Shown: positions 1-11,888, counted from the first letter of the stretch. The stretch is DNA of 64,000 bases from Exophiala sp. HKRS030 (GCA_023897205.1 JAHWDD010000016.1:620001-684000); one strand, 5' to 3'. Made by a program: numbers and translations. The notes: generated by a model from the sequence alone, not told the origin.

Positions 1-1685
1 CTCCTCTGTCAGTCAATATCACCGCTTTTGCTCCGGTCTTGGACATCAAGAAGACATGGACGCCGCAGCTGAAACGATATACTGAAGTTGGTGAGTCGAC
101 ACTTTTTTTCGTCGACCTAGGCCTTGCACATCGCGCCCTTGGAGGTTCTATTTTGGCCCAAGCTTTCCAACAGATCGGTGATCAATCACCCGATATTAGG
201 TCTGTCAGTCTACTCAAGGATTTCTTCGACGCTACTCAACAGCTCCACGAGCAAAACCTTGTGCTAGCATATCACGACCGATCAGACGGTGGACTTTTTA
301 CCACTTTGGCCGAAATGTCGTTCGCCGGACGCTGCGGTATTGAGATCATGATCAATGAAATTTGTCCTACTCCACACATGCCAGACGTGATCGAGTGCCT
401 GTTCAATGAAGAACTTGGTGCAGTATTCCAAGTCCGAAAAGAGGACGAAAATCGCTTCAAAGCATGCTTCGCCACCTGCGGTCCACCGCCAGGCTTGATC
501 CATAAAATCGGTCGTGTATCAACCAAATCCACACAACAGAACATGGCTATCTACCACGGTGGAAAGCTCATCCACCGGGCTCGACGGGCTGATCTTCAAC
601 AGAAATGGGCCAATACATCCTATTGGATGCAACGACTTCGTGATAACCCGGCGTGTGCAGATGAAGAGTACGCCAATATAAGCGAGGACACCGACCCTGG
701 CCTCTCGTACCGACTGACCTTCTCACCAAAGGAGAACATCAACACATACAAAGCAAGTCTTCTGTCCTATGTATCTCCCACCACTCGGCCCCGCGTTGCC
801 ATTCTACGCGACCAGGGAACCAACGGCCAGTGCGAAATGGCATTTGCTTTCGAAGCCGCTGGATTCACGGCCGTGGACGTCCACATGTCCGACTTTCTAG
901 ATCCCAGCAGCACACGCAGCAATCTCGGCGGGAACCACGACCTGTCGTCATTCACAGGACTGGCTCTGGCGGGCGGTTTCAGCTTTGGAGACTGTCTCGG
1001 TGCAGGACAAGGATGGGCCAAATCGATCCTGTTCCACGGCGCGACACGTGCGAAATTCCAGTCCTTCTTCGCCCGCAAGGACACCTTTACACTGGGAGTG
1101 TGTAATGGCTGCCAAGTGCTCAGCAAGCTCAAAGAGCTGATCCCCGGCGCTGAGAAGTGGCCGAGCTTCGAACGCAACGAGAGCGAACAGTACGAGGCAC
1201 GCGTAGCTCTGATTAAGATCTCTGACCCGCCGGCCTCCGAATCCAACGGCAACATGCCGCAGAGCGTCTTCTTCCACGGCATGCATGGCTCCGTCATTCC
1301 GATCGCTGTCGCGCACGGCGAGGGCCGCGCCTCTTTCCTCTCTGCCGCATCATCGTCGTCCTCATCAGCCGACGGCTCCGACAAATCATACGACGCTGGC
1401 CTAGCGCGCGATTTCGTCAACATGTCGAACCTGGCGCCACTGCGGTATGTCGACAACAAGACTCTCTCGCCGACGACAAAGTACCCGGCGAACCCCAACG
1501 GCAGTCCAGAGGGCATCGCTGGCGTGCGAAGCACAGATGGCCGGGTGTTGGCATTGATGCCGCATCCTGAGCGGACGATCCTGAGCGGTGTGGGCAGCTA
1601 CATTCCCGATGGCAATAGTGAGGAATGGGGAGAGTATGGCCCTTGGATTAGATTGTTCCAGAGTGCCAGGAGATGGGTTGGCTGA
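1..1685 (+). CDS. ADE6: Phosphoribosylformylglycinamidine synthase, C-terminal part (5' end outside window)
   Basis: FGAM synthase converts FGAR to FGAM with glutamine and ATP, the fourth step of purine synthesis, in the cytosol. The frame is open from base 3 with no start codon; the first residues (PLSVNITAFAPV) belong to the second AIR-synthase-like half, so the gene begins upstream of the window. About 560 residues are present, roughly the last 40% of a usual 1,350-residue enzyme. The C-terminal glutaminase domain is clear: the nucleophile Cys codon lies at 1101-1103 in GVCNGCQ, and the catalytic His and Glu in MPHPER at 1563-1571. A Ser/Asp-rich insert near 1345-1390 interrupts the glutaminase domain. 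The fragment has no introns and its frame is intact. It converges on the elongase gene. Confidence 0.96.
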   Translation, partial: PLSVNITAFAPVLDIKKTWTPQLKRYTEVGESTLFFVDLGLAHRALGGSILAQAFQQIGDQSPDIRSVSLLKDFFDATQQLHEQNLVLAYHDRSDGGLFTTLAEMSFAGRCGIEIMINEICPTPHMPDVIECLFNEELGAVFQVRKEDENRFKACFATCGPPPGLIHKIGRVSTKSTQQNMAIYHGGKLIHRARRADLQQKWANTSYWMQRLRDNPACADEEYANISEDTDPGLSYRLTFSPKENINTYKASLLSYVSPTTRPRVAILRDQGTNGQCEMAFAFEAAGFTAVDVHMSDFLDPSSTRSNLGGNHDLSSFTGLALAGGFSFGDCLGAGQGWAKSILFHGATRAKFQSFFARKDTFTLGVCNGCQVLSKLKELIPGAEKWPSFERNESEQYEARVALIKISDPPASESNGNMPQSVFFHGMHGSVIPIAVAHGEGRASFLSAASSSSSSADGSDKSYDAGLARDFVNMSNLAPLRYVDNKTLSPTTKYPANPNGSPEGIAGVRSTDGRVLALMPHPERTILSGVGSYIPDGNSEEWGEYGPWIRLFQSARRWVG

Positions 1686-2608
1686 TGCGCGGGTGGGAAT
1701 AGGTCTGCCGAAAAAAAATCACGGCAGACGAGCCCTGTACCGAGCTATGAGGAGTTAGCTATGGTGGTGATGGCTCTGACTCGATTGCACAAGTTTCGTG
1801 GTCCTGATTCGCTAATGCTTTCGCACTGACTTGACGCCGAGCGGTGATTACGAGGTCGAAAGGTGTGGGAGACTATGATGTTTTGATTCCTGCCATTTGC
1901 CAATAAATACCTATATTATAGACTTGTCAGTTTACCGTCCATTGCTTGTGACGCTGAAGCAAGCCTGCAATCTGCAGGTTCAAAAACATCGTTGTGCCAG
2001 TAAGAACGATCTGTGCCTCAAGCATCTTTCTTTGCGCATTCCAGTGTCGAAGGCACGTTCAAGACGTATCTACAAACGTGCAGTCTGAATGGAGGGTCAA
2101 ATTCCTGTTCAACATTTTCAAATTTTTTAATTCTTCTGCTGTATGTAAATAAGATGATCTTCTCTCGCCCAACCCCGTTTTCTTGAACCCCTTTTAACCA
2201 TCTTGTCTAGGTCTCTTCCGCATTACTGTCGTGCATTAATATTGGTAGTATGCATCTAATTACACACATGAAAGGAAAAGCCAAAGGATGATGGTACGGA
2301 CAATGGATTTGACCTGAAACCCATCGCACGTCCGGCATCCTCATGAAAGCCAGAAATCGTATTGTACATGTGCAAGAGCCCAAGAAGCTCGTGCACACTC
2401 TCCCGGGATCTATTACCACCCTTCATGCTTGATGAAGAGATCTTCACCTAGCGCATCGGCCACATCGTCCCCATCTGCAGGTACTTCATCGAGCTGCCAA
2501 GAGATGTGCTCGTTCTGTTTCGAAAGTTGGACGCTCATTCCGGTGTAGCTGCGCATTTCCTATGATGTGCAGCATCTGATTGTCGAATTGGTCATCAACT
2601 TGAGCTTC
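1686..2608. other. Intergenic, convergent
   Basis: This is 3' flank shared by the purine gene and the elongase gene. It is AT-rich in the middle with short A and T runs. I see no supported gene or structured RNA. Confidence 0.6.
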
Positions 2609-3741
2609 CTAAGCCTTTCTGGAGCGGGTGGTGGGGCCATTAGCTCGGCCAGTTGATACAGCACCGTTGCTCTTGTGGTCACCTTCGAATGCGTGGGGAA
2701 GTTTGTGTGGATCAGGAAGAGGCAGATCCTTCATTGCGATCAGAGCTTCTCTTCCGGTGTTTCTCCTAGGACGGCCGGAAACGCCTTGCTTGCGATAGGT
2801 AGCGAAATAGAATGAGATGAAGAGGAGGAGATAAGAGCTAAGGATGCCCATTCCAGCGAAGGCTGCAAACTCCTCGCCTGCGCATTTTCCAGCGTTGGGA
2901 AGATGGGGGAAGTAGGTGCTCGTGAAGTAGTTGTAGGAGGCGAAGTAAACAAAACCAAGGTCAATGACGAATTGAAGGATTTGGAGAATAGTGATGTACT
3001 TTTTCCACCAAATACGAATGCCACGGGCGGACTGGAAGTAGTACCTAAAATGGTCAACAGATTTTCAGAGTATCCAGCATACATGGCTTACCAATACATG
3101 ACCACATGGACCGTCAAGTTGAGAGTGATGGGAACCCATGAGACGGCGGTGTTGCCAATCAACTGAGTGTAGCATAGAAGGGCTGTGGCACCATGATGAT
3201 ATGTGTGCAGGAATGTGAGAGGCTTCTTCTTCAGGACGAGGAAAAGTGTATCGATGAGTTCGAGGTACTTGGTCAGATAATTCAACTATCGGAGTTAGAT
3301 TTTGTCCCTAGAGATGATCGGGACATTACTTACGTAGTACAGAACAACCAACTGTCTTGTCCAGCCTCCATTGTGATGACAGATCGCGTGAAAGATTCCA
3401 CCTCGCGCAAGTGTGGGTAGGAGCTGCTCGATAAAGAGGGCGAGAAGAACACCGGAGATGACGGTCAAGTAAAAGTTGTGCACCATAAAAGGCCCATTGA
3501 GAACAAACGCCTGACGATTCTTCATCAACTCTCTGCCACCGAAGATGATGACATAGTATGCGACCAGGCCGATTGCTGTCTCTTTCAGCGTGGACATAGG
3601 AGTAGAGCCGGAGACGAAGAGGAAATTATCGGCGGGATAGCCGACGACGCGCTCGAAAGCCTTGTTGAAGATTGGCCATAGAGCAACGCCAAATGGGCGA
3701 TCAAGGGTTGGAACAGGAATGGACTTTATCAGGTCGGCCAT
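2609..3741 (-). CDS. ELO-family very-long-chain fatty acid elongase (3-ketoacyl-CoA synthase)
   Basis: Three exons: 3741-3334, 3285-3092 and 3044-2609, giving 345 residues. Donors are GTAAGT and GTAAGC, acceptors TAG. The product is a multi-pass ER membrane protein of the GNS1/SUR4 family that condenses malonyl-CoA with long acyl-CoAs for sphingolipid and phospholipid acyl chains. The diagnostic histidine box HTYHHG is in exon 2, preceded by the family motif KYLELIDT; exon 3 starts with WYYFQSARG. The C-terminal tail is basic (TTRSRKA), as in fungal elongases that carry ER-retention-like ends. Length fits the family. Which yeast paralogue (ELO2 or ELO3) it matches cannot be told from sequence alone. 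Confidence 0.94.
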
Positions 3742-4857
3742 CTTGTCAGGCGATGAAGCAAGAAGGAATCCGCAGGCACGAAGGTGACGTGAAATAAATT
3801 AAAGTGGTGGGCCAAGGGGATACAGAAGAGAAGAGAAGAGAATGCACAAAAGAGAGAGGAAGAAGACGAGTGAGAAACCAGGTGTCAAATGGTAAGGGAA
3901 GGCCGAGGGAAGATGAAGTTTATGAACTTGTGGTCAAGAAGAGCTGGAAAGGGAAAAAAGAGTTGCACTCTACGATTGCCCACGGTTGCCCCAACTATTT
4001 TCCCAGAGATCCAGGGGAAGAATCCAATATGGATGCTAGATGATGAACCTGCCTCCGCACACGCGACCAATCGACGACTAGGTTAATCTGCTGCTGCCCT
4101 TGTGCGACCCTCGTAAGCCTCTAAGTGACCTCTATCCACCAATGGGGTTACGCGGCTTGTCATTGCTTCTTGGCCTTTTAAGGCTTCCTCAATTTCCGCA
4201 ATCCTCAACCATTACCACCCAGAATGCGACTACCGCCCGTGTGCCGTAAATGAACGATAAGCGCGGGCGCCGAATGGACTCACATGTCTGTGCGCATTCT
4301 GCAGAGCCTTAGAACTACAGAATGGTCCGTAGTCATTGTAGAACCGCGCAAAGGTTGTTGATAATGTTTTCAAAATTTCAATTCACTACTTAGTCTAGAT
4401 GATATCGACACTAGAAGGACTAGGAACGACTAAGACAGCCAAAAATACATCATAATACATCATAATACATGCACCCGGAAGGACGCGACTGCGGGTGTGG
4501 AACATCCACCAAACACTCCATCGCGGCAGGTGGCGGTTGTTCCTGCGTCAGCTTGGACCAATAGCGATTGGCGTAATCTCGAACAAAAATTATTTGTGAT
4601 ACCATTCGAGACGGTTGCTACCCCACCATTTCTGCTTGACATGCAACGTCATTTCAATAATTTCTAACCTTGGTGCTCCGGCCTTAGCTCCCTTGCTCCT
4701 TGCTCCAATTCTCAGGTGACTTCAATTCTCAAGTCAAAGCCGTTCTACAAGACCTTGAATCTTCCTCACCAACCCGACATATTGCTTGCTCTCTTGCAAC
4801 ATCACCGAGACACACATCGACTCTCCGCTCCTCCTCCTCGACCAGCCTGCTGTCGAT
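3742..4857. promoter_or_regulatory. Divergent promoter region, elongase / COX6
   Basis: About 1.1 kb separates the two divergent starts. It holds a GA-rich stretch just upstream of the elongase (3826-3865), a three-copy ATACATCATA tandem repeat (about 4445-4470), and a pyrimidine-rich leader before COX6 (4790-4857). No gene is seen. Confidence 0.5.
4445..4470. repeat. Short tandem repeat, 10-bp unit
   Basis: The unit ATACATCATA is repeated about two and a half times, plainly visible in the sequence. It lies in intergenic DNA. Confidence 0.8.
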
Positions 4858-5540
4858 ATGGCTTCTCTCTCCTTCCTGCGTCTTTCTGCTCGCCCTGCAG
4901 CTTCGACATTTTTCAGACCTTGTGTTAGGAGAGCTCCTCTGGTAGCTCAATCGCTGTCCGCCAAATCCCAATTCAGCTCCTCTGCGGTCCAGCGAAGTGG
5001 ACACGAAGAGGAGACCTTTGAGGAATTTTCCGCCCGGTACGGTTGACCAACGGTTCCGCAAGAATGCATCGTCCCAGATCGGCTGCGACCAAGGAAAAGA
5101 GCTTTTTGCTAACACGGGCATGCGTAGGTACGAAAAGGAATTTGATGCTGTTCAGGATGTCTTTGAACTGCAGGTATGGCTCCACCGCAAGCCCTCACAC
5201 CGTCATTCCTAACGTCCTGTAGCGAAACTTGAATAATGCCTTTGCCTACGATCTCGTTCCCTCACCCGGCGTTGTCACAGCTGCTCTCAAAGCCGCAAGA
5301 CGTGTCAATGACTTCCCAACAGCTGTCAGAATATTTGAAGGTGAATCCTTGAACCGCGCCCCTTGGTCATATCGTTCACAGACCTAATACGAGTTCCCAG
5401 GTATCAAAGCAAAGGTTGAAAACCAACAACAATATCAGGAATATCTGGAGGAGCTGAAGCCTCTGCGGGAAGAGCTAGGAGTCAACCTGAAGGAAGACCT
5501 GTATCCCAACGATAGCGAAAGCCCATATTCCAAGGCATAA
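4858..5540 (+). CDS. COX6: Cytochrome c oxidase subunit VI (COX6 / mammalian COX5A type)
   Basis: Four exons: 4858-5036, 5128-5173, 5223-5340 and 5401-5540, giving 160 residues. This nuclear-encoded accessory subunit of respiratory complex IV faces the mitochondrial matrix. The N-terminus (MASLSFLRLSARPAAST) is an Arg/Ser-rich presequence ending near a QFSSSA cleavage-like site. The mature part has the family core: ARYEKEFDAVQDVFELQRNLN, split over exons 1-3, then DLVPSPGVVTAALKAARRVND and the C-terminal helix with EELGV. All four exons join in frame with GT-AG introns of 49-91 nt. Length matches fungal COX6. Confidence 0.95.
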
Positions 5541-6720
5541 ATCATCGATTACAATCTGCATCCGTCGGCATCCACAATCGATTTGCAGGCTTGGAAGGGG
5601 AAAGGCTAGTCCAACAGATCACTCGGTTTTACGCGCAAAGTTAAAAGGAAGAGGCACGCCAGGAACCAACCCCTTCTTCGACGACCACTCTGTAGCCTCT
5701 GCTACTGCATGCAGCAGCAAAAACTACCTACGTAGTAGTTGTTCAAATGTACAGAATCAAATTCACCTTGGTCTCCTTGCGATTTTCTGGTTTCAGGTCG
5801 TCTAACAAGTTTGTTACGAATTTCCACGATTGGAATAAGAGACAACAGAACGAAACCTCCCTGAGCATTACCATATTTCGATCTACCATGTGATATATTG
5901 CGTGTCCTTGCGTCTATCTGTCTGTCTATCTCTCTCTTTGATTACCATTATGCTGTGATGACCCAAACATCTCCAACTCTGAAATTGACATGATCAATAT
6001 CGTAGGACCTGGACATCACAGCACATTCTATCATGAGCACAACTATAGAAGGAATGCAGTGGCACTTACCACATCGATATCGTCGTAGATCTGCAAATCC
6101 CAACATACGTCTAGCGAAGAACCCGACAGGTCTCGGGAAAGCCGCTGCATGTCCATGTTTTTCCTTCTCTGCCCTGACATAAACGAGTCGACTCGTAAAG
6201 CCAAGACAGAGGGGATGACGGAGAGGCTTTCGAGGGACGAGACGTGCAACTTATAGGTAGGTAGACTTGAAGCTTGCCAGCTGCGTGCTCTGGAAACATC
6301 TAGCGTCTAGAGACACGGCTACTTCGAGTGGAACGAAAAAGTGCGAATCTCGAGGAAGAATGGAGCGCGAAAGAAGCATAGTGAAGAACTTAGAATATAC
6401 AGGAGAAGGTCTTGTATGGTGATTGATGAAAATGCCGTGTATAAAGCCTTCATGGAGTGCTGTGGGAAGATGTCCCCAGCCCCAATGGGCCGGGATAAAC
6501 GCATCGTTAGATACACGACAGAGAAGCGGCAGAATACAAAGAATAGAGCAGATCATCCATCATCGTCACCTCCTTTGTCGTTCTGTGGTGTCATGGTCAT
6601 CGTGAGAAAAAAGTAGTACGAAAAGAAGAACGACACTCGAATAGACTGCTCCCACTTCATAATGCTTTTAGTCCCACCAATGATACGCTGCTGAGTGCAT
6701 GCAGTGAGTTTACACGACAC
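5541..6720. other. Intergenic, convergent
   Basis: About 1.2 kb between the ends of COX6 and byr4. It contains a CTAT/CTGT pyrimidine-rich run near 5911-5938. The short open frames on both strands have no recognisable protein features. I see no gene. Confidence 0.55.
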
Positions 6721-9700
6721 TCAGAAGCCGTCATGTGGCTGACTTTGGGCCATAACCAGGTCGCGGATTGCCCAACGCCAACCGCCGTTACCATAAAGGT
6801 CCTCCTCATCCTCAGCATCGACTGCTCCCCTGAGCCACTTCTCTACCTTTCTTCGCCATCTCTCCTCTTCGCTTCGTTGTCGTCGTACGAATTCTGGTCC
6901 CACGTCAAATTCCTCGCTGACTCCCCACTCATCTCCACTGCTGTGACCAGCCTCACCGTCGCCGAAAGAGTCACGCGATTGTCTGGCGCTGAGGACATTC
7001 TGCAATGTTCCACTCCGACTCCTGGTCTCATCTTCTTCCTTGAGATCTTCTAGGCCGGCAAACACATCTTCCTCTTCTTCAACTTGAACACTGCCACCTC
7101 TGATATTGGTAGTGTTGCCCTCTCCTTTTTCCGCTATTTTCAGCCATCGCATCTGCGAGGGGTCAAACACCATACCACCTACAACTTGTACGCCGGTGAT
7201 TGACCCGACATTTGAGATTAGTGCAAGATTGGCTTTTGAGCCAGGACTGCCTTGCCCGCCCGCCGTTGGACTGCCGCCTCGTGGGTGGAAGTCGGGCACA
7301 TCGAAAGGAGCCAAGACGTTTTCGTTACCCTCCCATCGGAAGAGCAAGGGATTGTATTGCATGCCTTTCTCCGTTTTAGGTCGGTTCACGTCGTTGCCCA
7401 AAGGTTTGATCAGATGAGGTTTTGACTGGATGTTTTCTGCTTTTTTTCTTCGTAAGCTGCCTTGCTGACTTCCCAGCTGGTTACCACGAGCGGCAGTGCC
7501 TGACTTCCAGTTGGTAGAGATTGGTTGAAGAGGTTCACCACGCATATTTTGAAAAGTCGTGGAAATCGTGCGTTGTTCACGCGCAATCCGGGATGCAGCT
7601 GTGTCGCGTGCAAAGCGAGGTACATTGGTAGTGTTCAAAGCAGTAGTTGGGAAGTCGCTTCGGTGCGGAGTCAAAGGTGTGCCGGGGACTGGTGTGTCAC
7701 TACCGCGGCGGGTACTCGATAGTGATGAGGTGGAAGGGTTCAGATGTGACAAACCAAGCTTGCTTCTCAAGCTACGGGGTGCGCCACGTCCAATTGGCAG
7801 CTTTGTGAACTTTGATTCCAGTGTGGCAGAAGTTGGAAGGTCGTCGAAGATCTCAAGTTCAGTGCCATCTCCATAGTTTCTCCTTCTGGTAGGTTTGGTG
7901 ATGGTCTTTTTTGCTTGGGCTGCCAATTCAGCTGGAGTTAGATTGGCTCGGCCACGACCTGGTGTTTCAGGCCTTCCCAGCCCAGCAAGACGAGACAAAG
8001 ACCTCTGTGCAGCAGACATACTATCCCCTGATCCGTCCGATCCCTGGCCTCGATAGTGGCGCGAAGCGTTGGATTTAAGGTTAATGTTGTGAGACTGGCC
8101 GGTCGGCGCACCAGCAGGCAGAAATGGAATTGAACCTTTCTTTGGGTCACCACCTCGTGTTTCTACACGGTCAGTGGGTGTTCTTGGACGAACAGATAGA
8201 TTGAGGCGACTTCCTGTGTCTGTCCGGGAGGGCGGCCTCACATAAGGCGATGATTTGGTAGGTGAATTCACATTGCGCATAACTGGCATCGACCTTTTGG
8301 CACGCAATAGCTGGGCGTTTGTGGTAGTGGTTGGCACTTCATAGCGTAGATCAGTGCGTGAATCGGCACTTCGAAGGAAGCGCCGGCTTGGTGTCGATGG
8401 AGTCGACGGAGTTGCGGGTGCTGGTATTGCTGTGGCGGCAGGGGTCTGGCCAGAGTGACTGCCAACTCTGGATCCGGGCCTGTGATATGAGGGGATTGGT
8501 GCACCGGTTTCCGAGACAGGTTCCAGATGACTACGAGCACGCTCATGTCGATCATGCGTAGGCTGGAACCTAGGCAACCTCGAGATCGTACCTTGAGTCT
8601 TAGTGCTCGTAAAGTTGAGGGTGGTTGCCGTTCGTCTCGAAGGACTTGTAGCTCGTGTGGTTTTGTGCTTGACATTTCGATTCAATGTCAATTTAGCAGA
8701 GTCGAATACCTCACCATCGCCGATCTCGAGACCCGTGAAGAAGTCGTCCTTGCCAGATACTCTCTTGAGAGTAGGTTTGTCCTGGATGTGTTCCTTGTGA
8801 TCGTCTGCAGATTCAACTTGTCGATCTCGAAGCTTAGCTTCAAATTTGATCGGTCCGTCGGGAAGAATGAGGCCATCCAGTCCCTCGTCTTCGCTTTCTG
8901 CAGTAAATGCACTTGACACACTAGGGCTCAAAGCCGACGCTGAAGAACTGCGAGCTGAACGGCCACCTCTTGACTTGCCTGCATTCCTGGTACCGAGACT
9001 GCCCTCAGCCCATTCGAGGTCGAAGTCATCAACTTGTTGTGGTGTTCGAGGGGCAGGTTTTCTGGTTGACAATTTTAGTTGGCCGTCCAGAGGGATTTCC
9101 AAGTCTTCCTCGATGGCATCTAGCTCTGCCTTTGATGGAGTTGGAGGTTGCTCAAATAATAAAGGTTTCTGTGGGGATCTGTTCTTTGCGACTTTAATGG
9201 TCGGGACGTCTGCAAAGCCGGCATCATCATCTGTATCGCGGAAGGCATCAAGTGTGATGGGCGTAGGTGCGGTGCGTGATTTTGGTGATCTGATGGTTTG
9301 ATCAAGGTCTCTGGTTTCGGGCGTTTTGGGGGAGGTACGGAACGCCGCACTGATTTGACGCAAGCTTTCGGAAAGGTCCCTATCATCATGCTTTGCGAGC
9401 TTCAAAGGGCCATCGGTAGAGGGGATGTCAAGATCTTCCGACCAATCGTCGGCAATGGCTTTCTTGATTTCCTTCCCCTTGAGTCGACGTATCGTACCAC
9501 CCTCCAATGCGGATCGAGGCACATTGGATGGTAGAGGTATTCCTTTGCTCTTTGCTAGGGCTATTGCATCTTTGATGGAAGCTTGTTCATCAACCAGAAC
9601 ATCCCAATTTTCATCGCCATTGTTTGAATCCGATCGCATTGACATGCGAGAGGAGACCGAGTCTCTGTGAGTTGCTTGTGGGTGTGAAACGATTGACGTC

Positions 9701-9816
9701 GCAGTTGAAGCTGTACGGAAATGAACATCATCCAAGTTGTCGAAATCATCGTCGTCCCAGTTTTCCACCTCTGGACTCTCAACAGGCGTCCGAGGCTTCA
9801 GCGTGAGTGATTCCAT
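6721..9816 (-). CDS. byr4: Byr4/Bfa1-type subunit of the septation-initiation two-component GAP
   Basis: Single exon, 1,031 residues. Byr4 (Bfa1 in budding yeast) acts with the TBC protein Cdc16/Bub2 as GAP for the small GTPase Spg1/Tem1 at the spindle pole body and so holds back septation. The N-terminus is acidic (ENWDDDDFDNLDD). Three short related segments with a core like DLxIPxDGxLKL occur near residues 130, 235 and 315, as expected of Byr4 repeats. The middle is Ser/Arg/Pro-rich and probably disordered. A conserved C-terminal block near 825-920 reads NPLLFRWEGNE, then ALISNVGSITGVQVVGGMVF and MRWLKIAEKG, which I regard as the family signature. The frame is intact. The name rests on remembered family motifs, not a search. 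Confidence 0.88.
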   Translation of the reverse strand: MESLTLKPRTPVESPEVENWDDDDFDNLDDVHFRTASTATSIVSHPQATHRDSVSSRMSMRSDSNNGDENWDVLVDEQASIKDAIALAKSKGIPLPSNVPRSALEGGTIRRLKGKEIKKAIADDWSEDLDIPSTDGPLKLAKHDDRDLSESLRQISAAFRTSPKTPETRDLDQTIRSPKSRTAPTPITLDAFRDTDDDAGFADVPTIKVAKNRSPQKPLLFEQPPTPSKAELDAIEEDLEIPLDGQLKLSTRKPAPRTPQQVDDFDLEWAEGSLGTRNAGKSRGGRSARSSSASALSPSVSSAFTAESEDEGLDGLILPDGPIKFEAKLRDRQVESADDHKEHIQDKPTLKRVSGKDDFFTGLEIGDGEVFDSAKLTLNRNVKHKTTRATSPSRRTATTLNFTSTKTQGTISRLPRFQPTHDRHERARSHLEPVSETGAPIPSYHRPGSRVGSHSGQTPAATAIPAPATPSTPSTPSRRFLRSADSRTDLRYEVPTTTTNAQLLRAKRSMPVMRNVNSPTKSSPYVRPPSRTDTGSRLNLSVRPRTPTDRVETRGGDPKKGSIPFLPAGAPTGQSHNINLKSNASRHYRGQGSDGSGDSMSAAQRSLSRLAGLGRPETPGRGRANLTPAELAAQAKKTITKPTRRRNYGDGTELEIFDDLPTSATLESKFTKLPIGRGAPRSLRSKLGLSHLNPSTSSLSSTRRGSDTPVPGTPLTPHRSDFPTTALNTTNVPRFARDTAASRIAREQRTISTTFQNMRGEPLQPISTNWKSGTAARGNQLGSQQGSLRRKKAENIQSKPHLIKPLGNDVNRPKTEKGMQYNPLLFRWEGNENVLAPFDVPDFHPRGGSPTAGGQGSPGSKANLALISNVGSITGVQVVGGMVFDPSQMRWLKIAEKGEGNTTNIRGGSVQVEEEEDVFAGLEDLKEEDETRSRSGTLQNVLSARQSRDSFGDGEAGHSSGDEWGVSEEFDVGPEFVRRQRSEEERWRRKVEKWLRGAVDAEDEEDLYGNGGWRWAIRDLVMAQSQPHDGF

Positions 9817-10692
9817 GATGGTGGTAGTGATTGATCGCTAAACAGAGAAGGAAAAATTGCTTCTTATAGAATCGAAATCATCGAATTAAAGCGTGCTGAA
9901 TAGAAGCAAATTAGAAGGAAAAGTCGTAAAACATCGTGAGGTCGTGGATGGAAAGTCGTCGGATGGTGGGCCTAGTCGTGTCGGTCTGCAGAAGACGATG
10001 CTCGTGGAAGAGCGACGCTGCGGTACGAGGACCGTCGAACAAAGTCGAGCAGTGGTGTGTAGTCGATGTGAAAAGCACGAGATTCTGGTGAGGGAGCTGA
10101 TGTTCTTTTTCCCCCAAGGCTAGGTAGGTCAGGCTGCGGACACTTCGAATGGGTCTGACAAGAGGTTGGGTATCGGGAATTTAGGAACAGACTTCTTTCT
10201 CACTCAAGTGGAGTTCGGGGAGCGGATGCAGGTGTGAGGAAAGGCCACAGAAGGTGCAGAGATGAGCAAGTCGGCGCCAGAGAGACGCCAACCGTGGCAG
10301 GGCCGTGGTGGCCGTGACCAAGTCTCATCGGATGGCTGGAGCGCTAGCCCCCGCTAGCCCTCGTATTCGTCTCATTATTGGCTATCACAGAGCGCGTTTG
10401 GCGCGTTCTCTTGGCACGTTCCCAGATGAACTCTATCTTGTCTGACACCAACATCGCTTATTATGGTACTGAAACACAAACAAATTTTGGTTGCCACCGG
10501 ATCAAGAAGCCTAAGCCTTACTGTCAGACACTGATATAAATCTTTTGACGTCAGGCTGTAGCAGTGGCACTGACACTCAAAGATCACCTGCGTAGCTACC
10601 ACGAGTGTGACATTGCACTTGTCGATCTTAGTTACGGGTTCATGCGGGTTGATCGGTCTCCATGTCGTGCTTCTGGACACTAGACTTCCGGC
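9817..10692. promoter_or_regulatory. Divergent promoter region, byr4 / XRCC4
   Basis: The region has a GCTAGGTAGGTC motif near 10120-10132 and otherwise mixed-composition sequence. No gene is supported; the short open frames have no recognisable domain. Confidence 0.5.
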
Positions 10693-11888
10693 ATGGCCAC
10701 CAGATGCATCATTCGTCTTGATCAAGACGACAAGCAGAGCAGCCCAATTCTGGTAAAGATTTCGCATAAGGATGGCGGGCACAAGCTTGATCTTGACCTT
10801 CTGGCTACAGATGGGGATGCTGCTTATATCGGGAAAGGTAATTTTGTAATGCGCGAAATTGCGTCTTCTGAACCGCCATCATTTTCTGACCCAAAACAGT
10901 CCGACAGCGAGGGTTGAAGAAGCTACGGGCAAAGAATTACGACGGTTCTGACGATGACTGGGTCGCCATCCTGACCTATGTTCTGATCTCCAAATCGCAA
11001 GCAAACCTCTCGCCCTCACAAGAGAAATCCCTCAGTGTTGGCTGCGCAATAACAGGGAAGAAGAAGGATCTTACACTGTCGATAATATTTCGCAACGAGA
11101 TCGAAGGCATCATACAGCGGTTGGGAGTGATTGAGCTGGCTTTTACCGATGACACTGATGATGTCGACCTATTCTCTTGGACGCTGCAGGTGATCGAACA
11201 GAGGGACAAACTCGAGGCAGACGCTACTGCATACAAAACAAAGGCTGATGCCGAGCACGAGGTGGAGGAAACGCTCCAGAAGCAATTGTCAGACCTAGCG
11301 GAAGCCAAAATCGAGTATGAAACTCAATTGCTCACAAAGTTCACTACACTACTGAACGAGAAGAAGCTCAAAATCCGTAACCTACAGAGAGTTCTTCAGA
11401 CAGCACGCGTGGACCCTAAGAGACTACAAGAAATGCAAGCCACGATTGACGCCGTGGAAACCAAAGGCACGCGACGAGGGAAGAAGCGCCAAGCAGACGA
11501 AGATGCCGAGGACGAGGACGATAGTGACGGATTCGAAGCCATGGACATTGAAACGACGACGAAAGATCATGAAGATGCAGAATCTTCCACTTCGGATAGT
11601 GAAAGGACTCCATCACCAGAAGAACCCAGCAGTCATGAGGATGATGACCTAGACGTAGCGGCCAAAGCACCACGGCCGCCCAAAACTCGCTCTCAAGGGA
11701 AAGCCGCGAGGCCTTCTAGCCCTCTGCCTGCTCCACGACAGCTGCCGTTCCAGGCAAAGACAGGTCGATCGGATGGACATTCTGGTGGTGGAGGAAAAGG
11801 CCAAAAACAGAAGACGCCGGAACCTCGAGTTCCTGGTAATGATGACGAAGACGATGAAGAAACGGCCAGTGAAGACGATGAATTATGA
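10693..11888 (+). CDS. XRCC4-like non-homologous end-joining protein
   Basis: Two exons: 10693-10837 and 10900-11888, giving 377 residues; the intron has GTAATT and CAG ends. XRCC4 (Lif1 in yeast) is the scaffold for DNA ligase IV in nuclear double-strand-break repair. The N-terminal head (about 1-125) begins CIIRLDQDD and includes DGSDDDWVAILTYVL, typical of the XRCC4 beta-sandwich. It is followed by a long charged coiled coil (about 125-205) with the stretch LNEKKLKIRNLQRVL, the expected ligase-binding stalk. The C-terminus is disordered, alternating acidic clusters with basic, proline-rich segments (KKRQADEDAEDEDD near the start), as in other XRCC4 tails. Frame and splice junctions are clean. 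Confidence 0.85.

Noticed and set aside
767..1534. 255-codon open frame antisense to the purine gene
   Set aside because: It lies wholly opposite the conserved glutaminase domain, has no domain of its own, and results from the codon bias of the sense gene.
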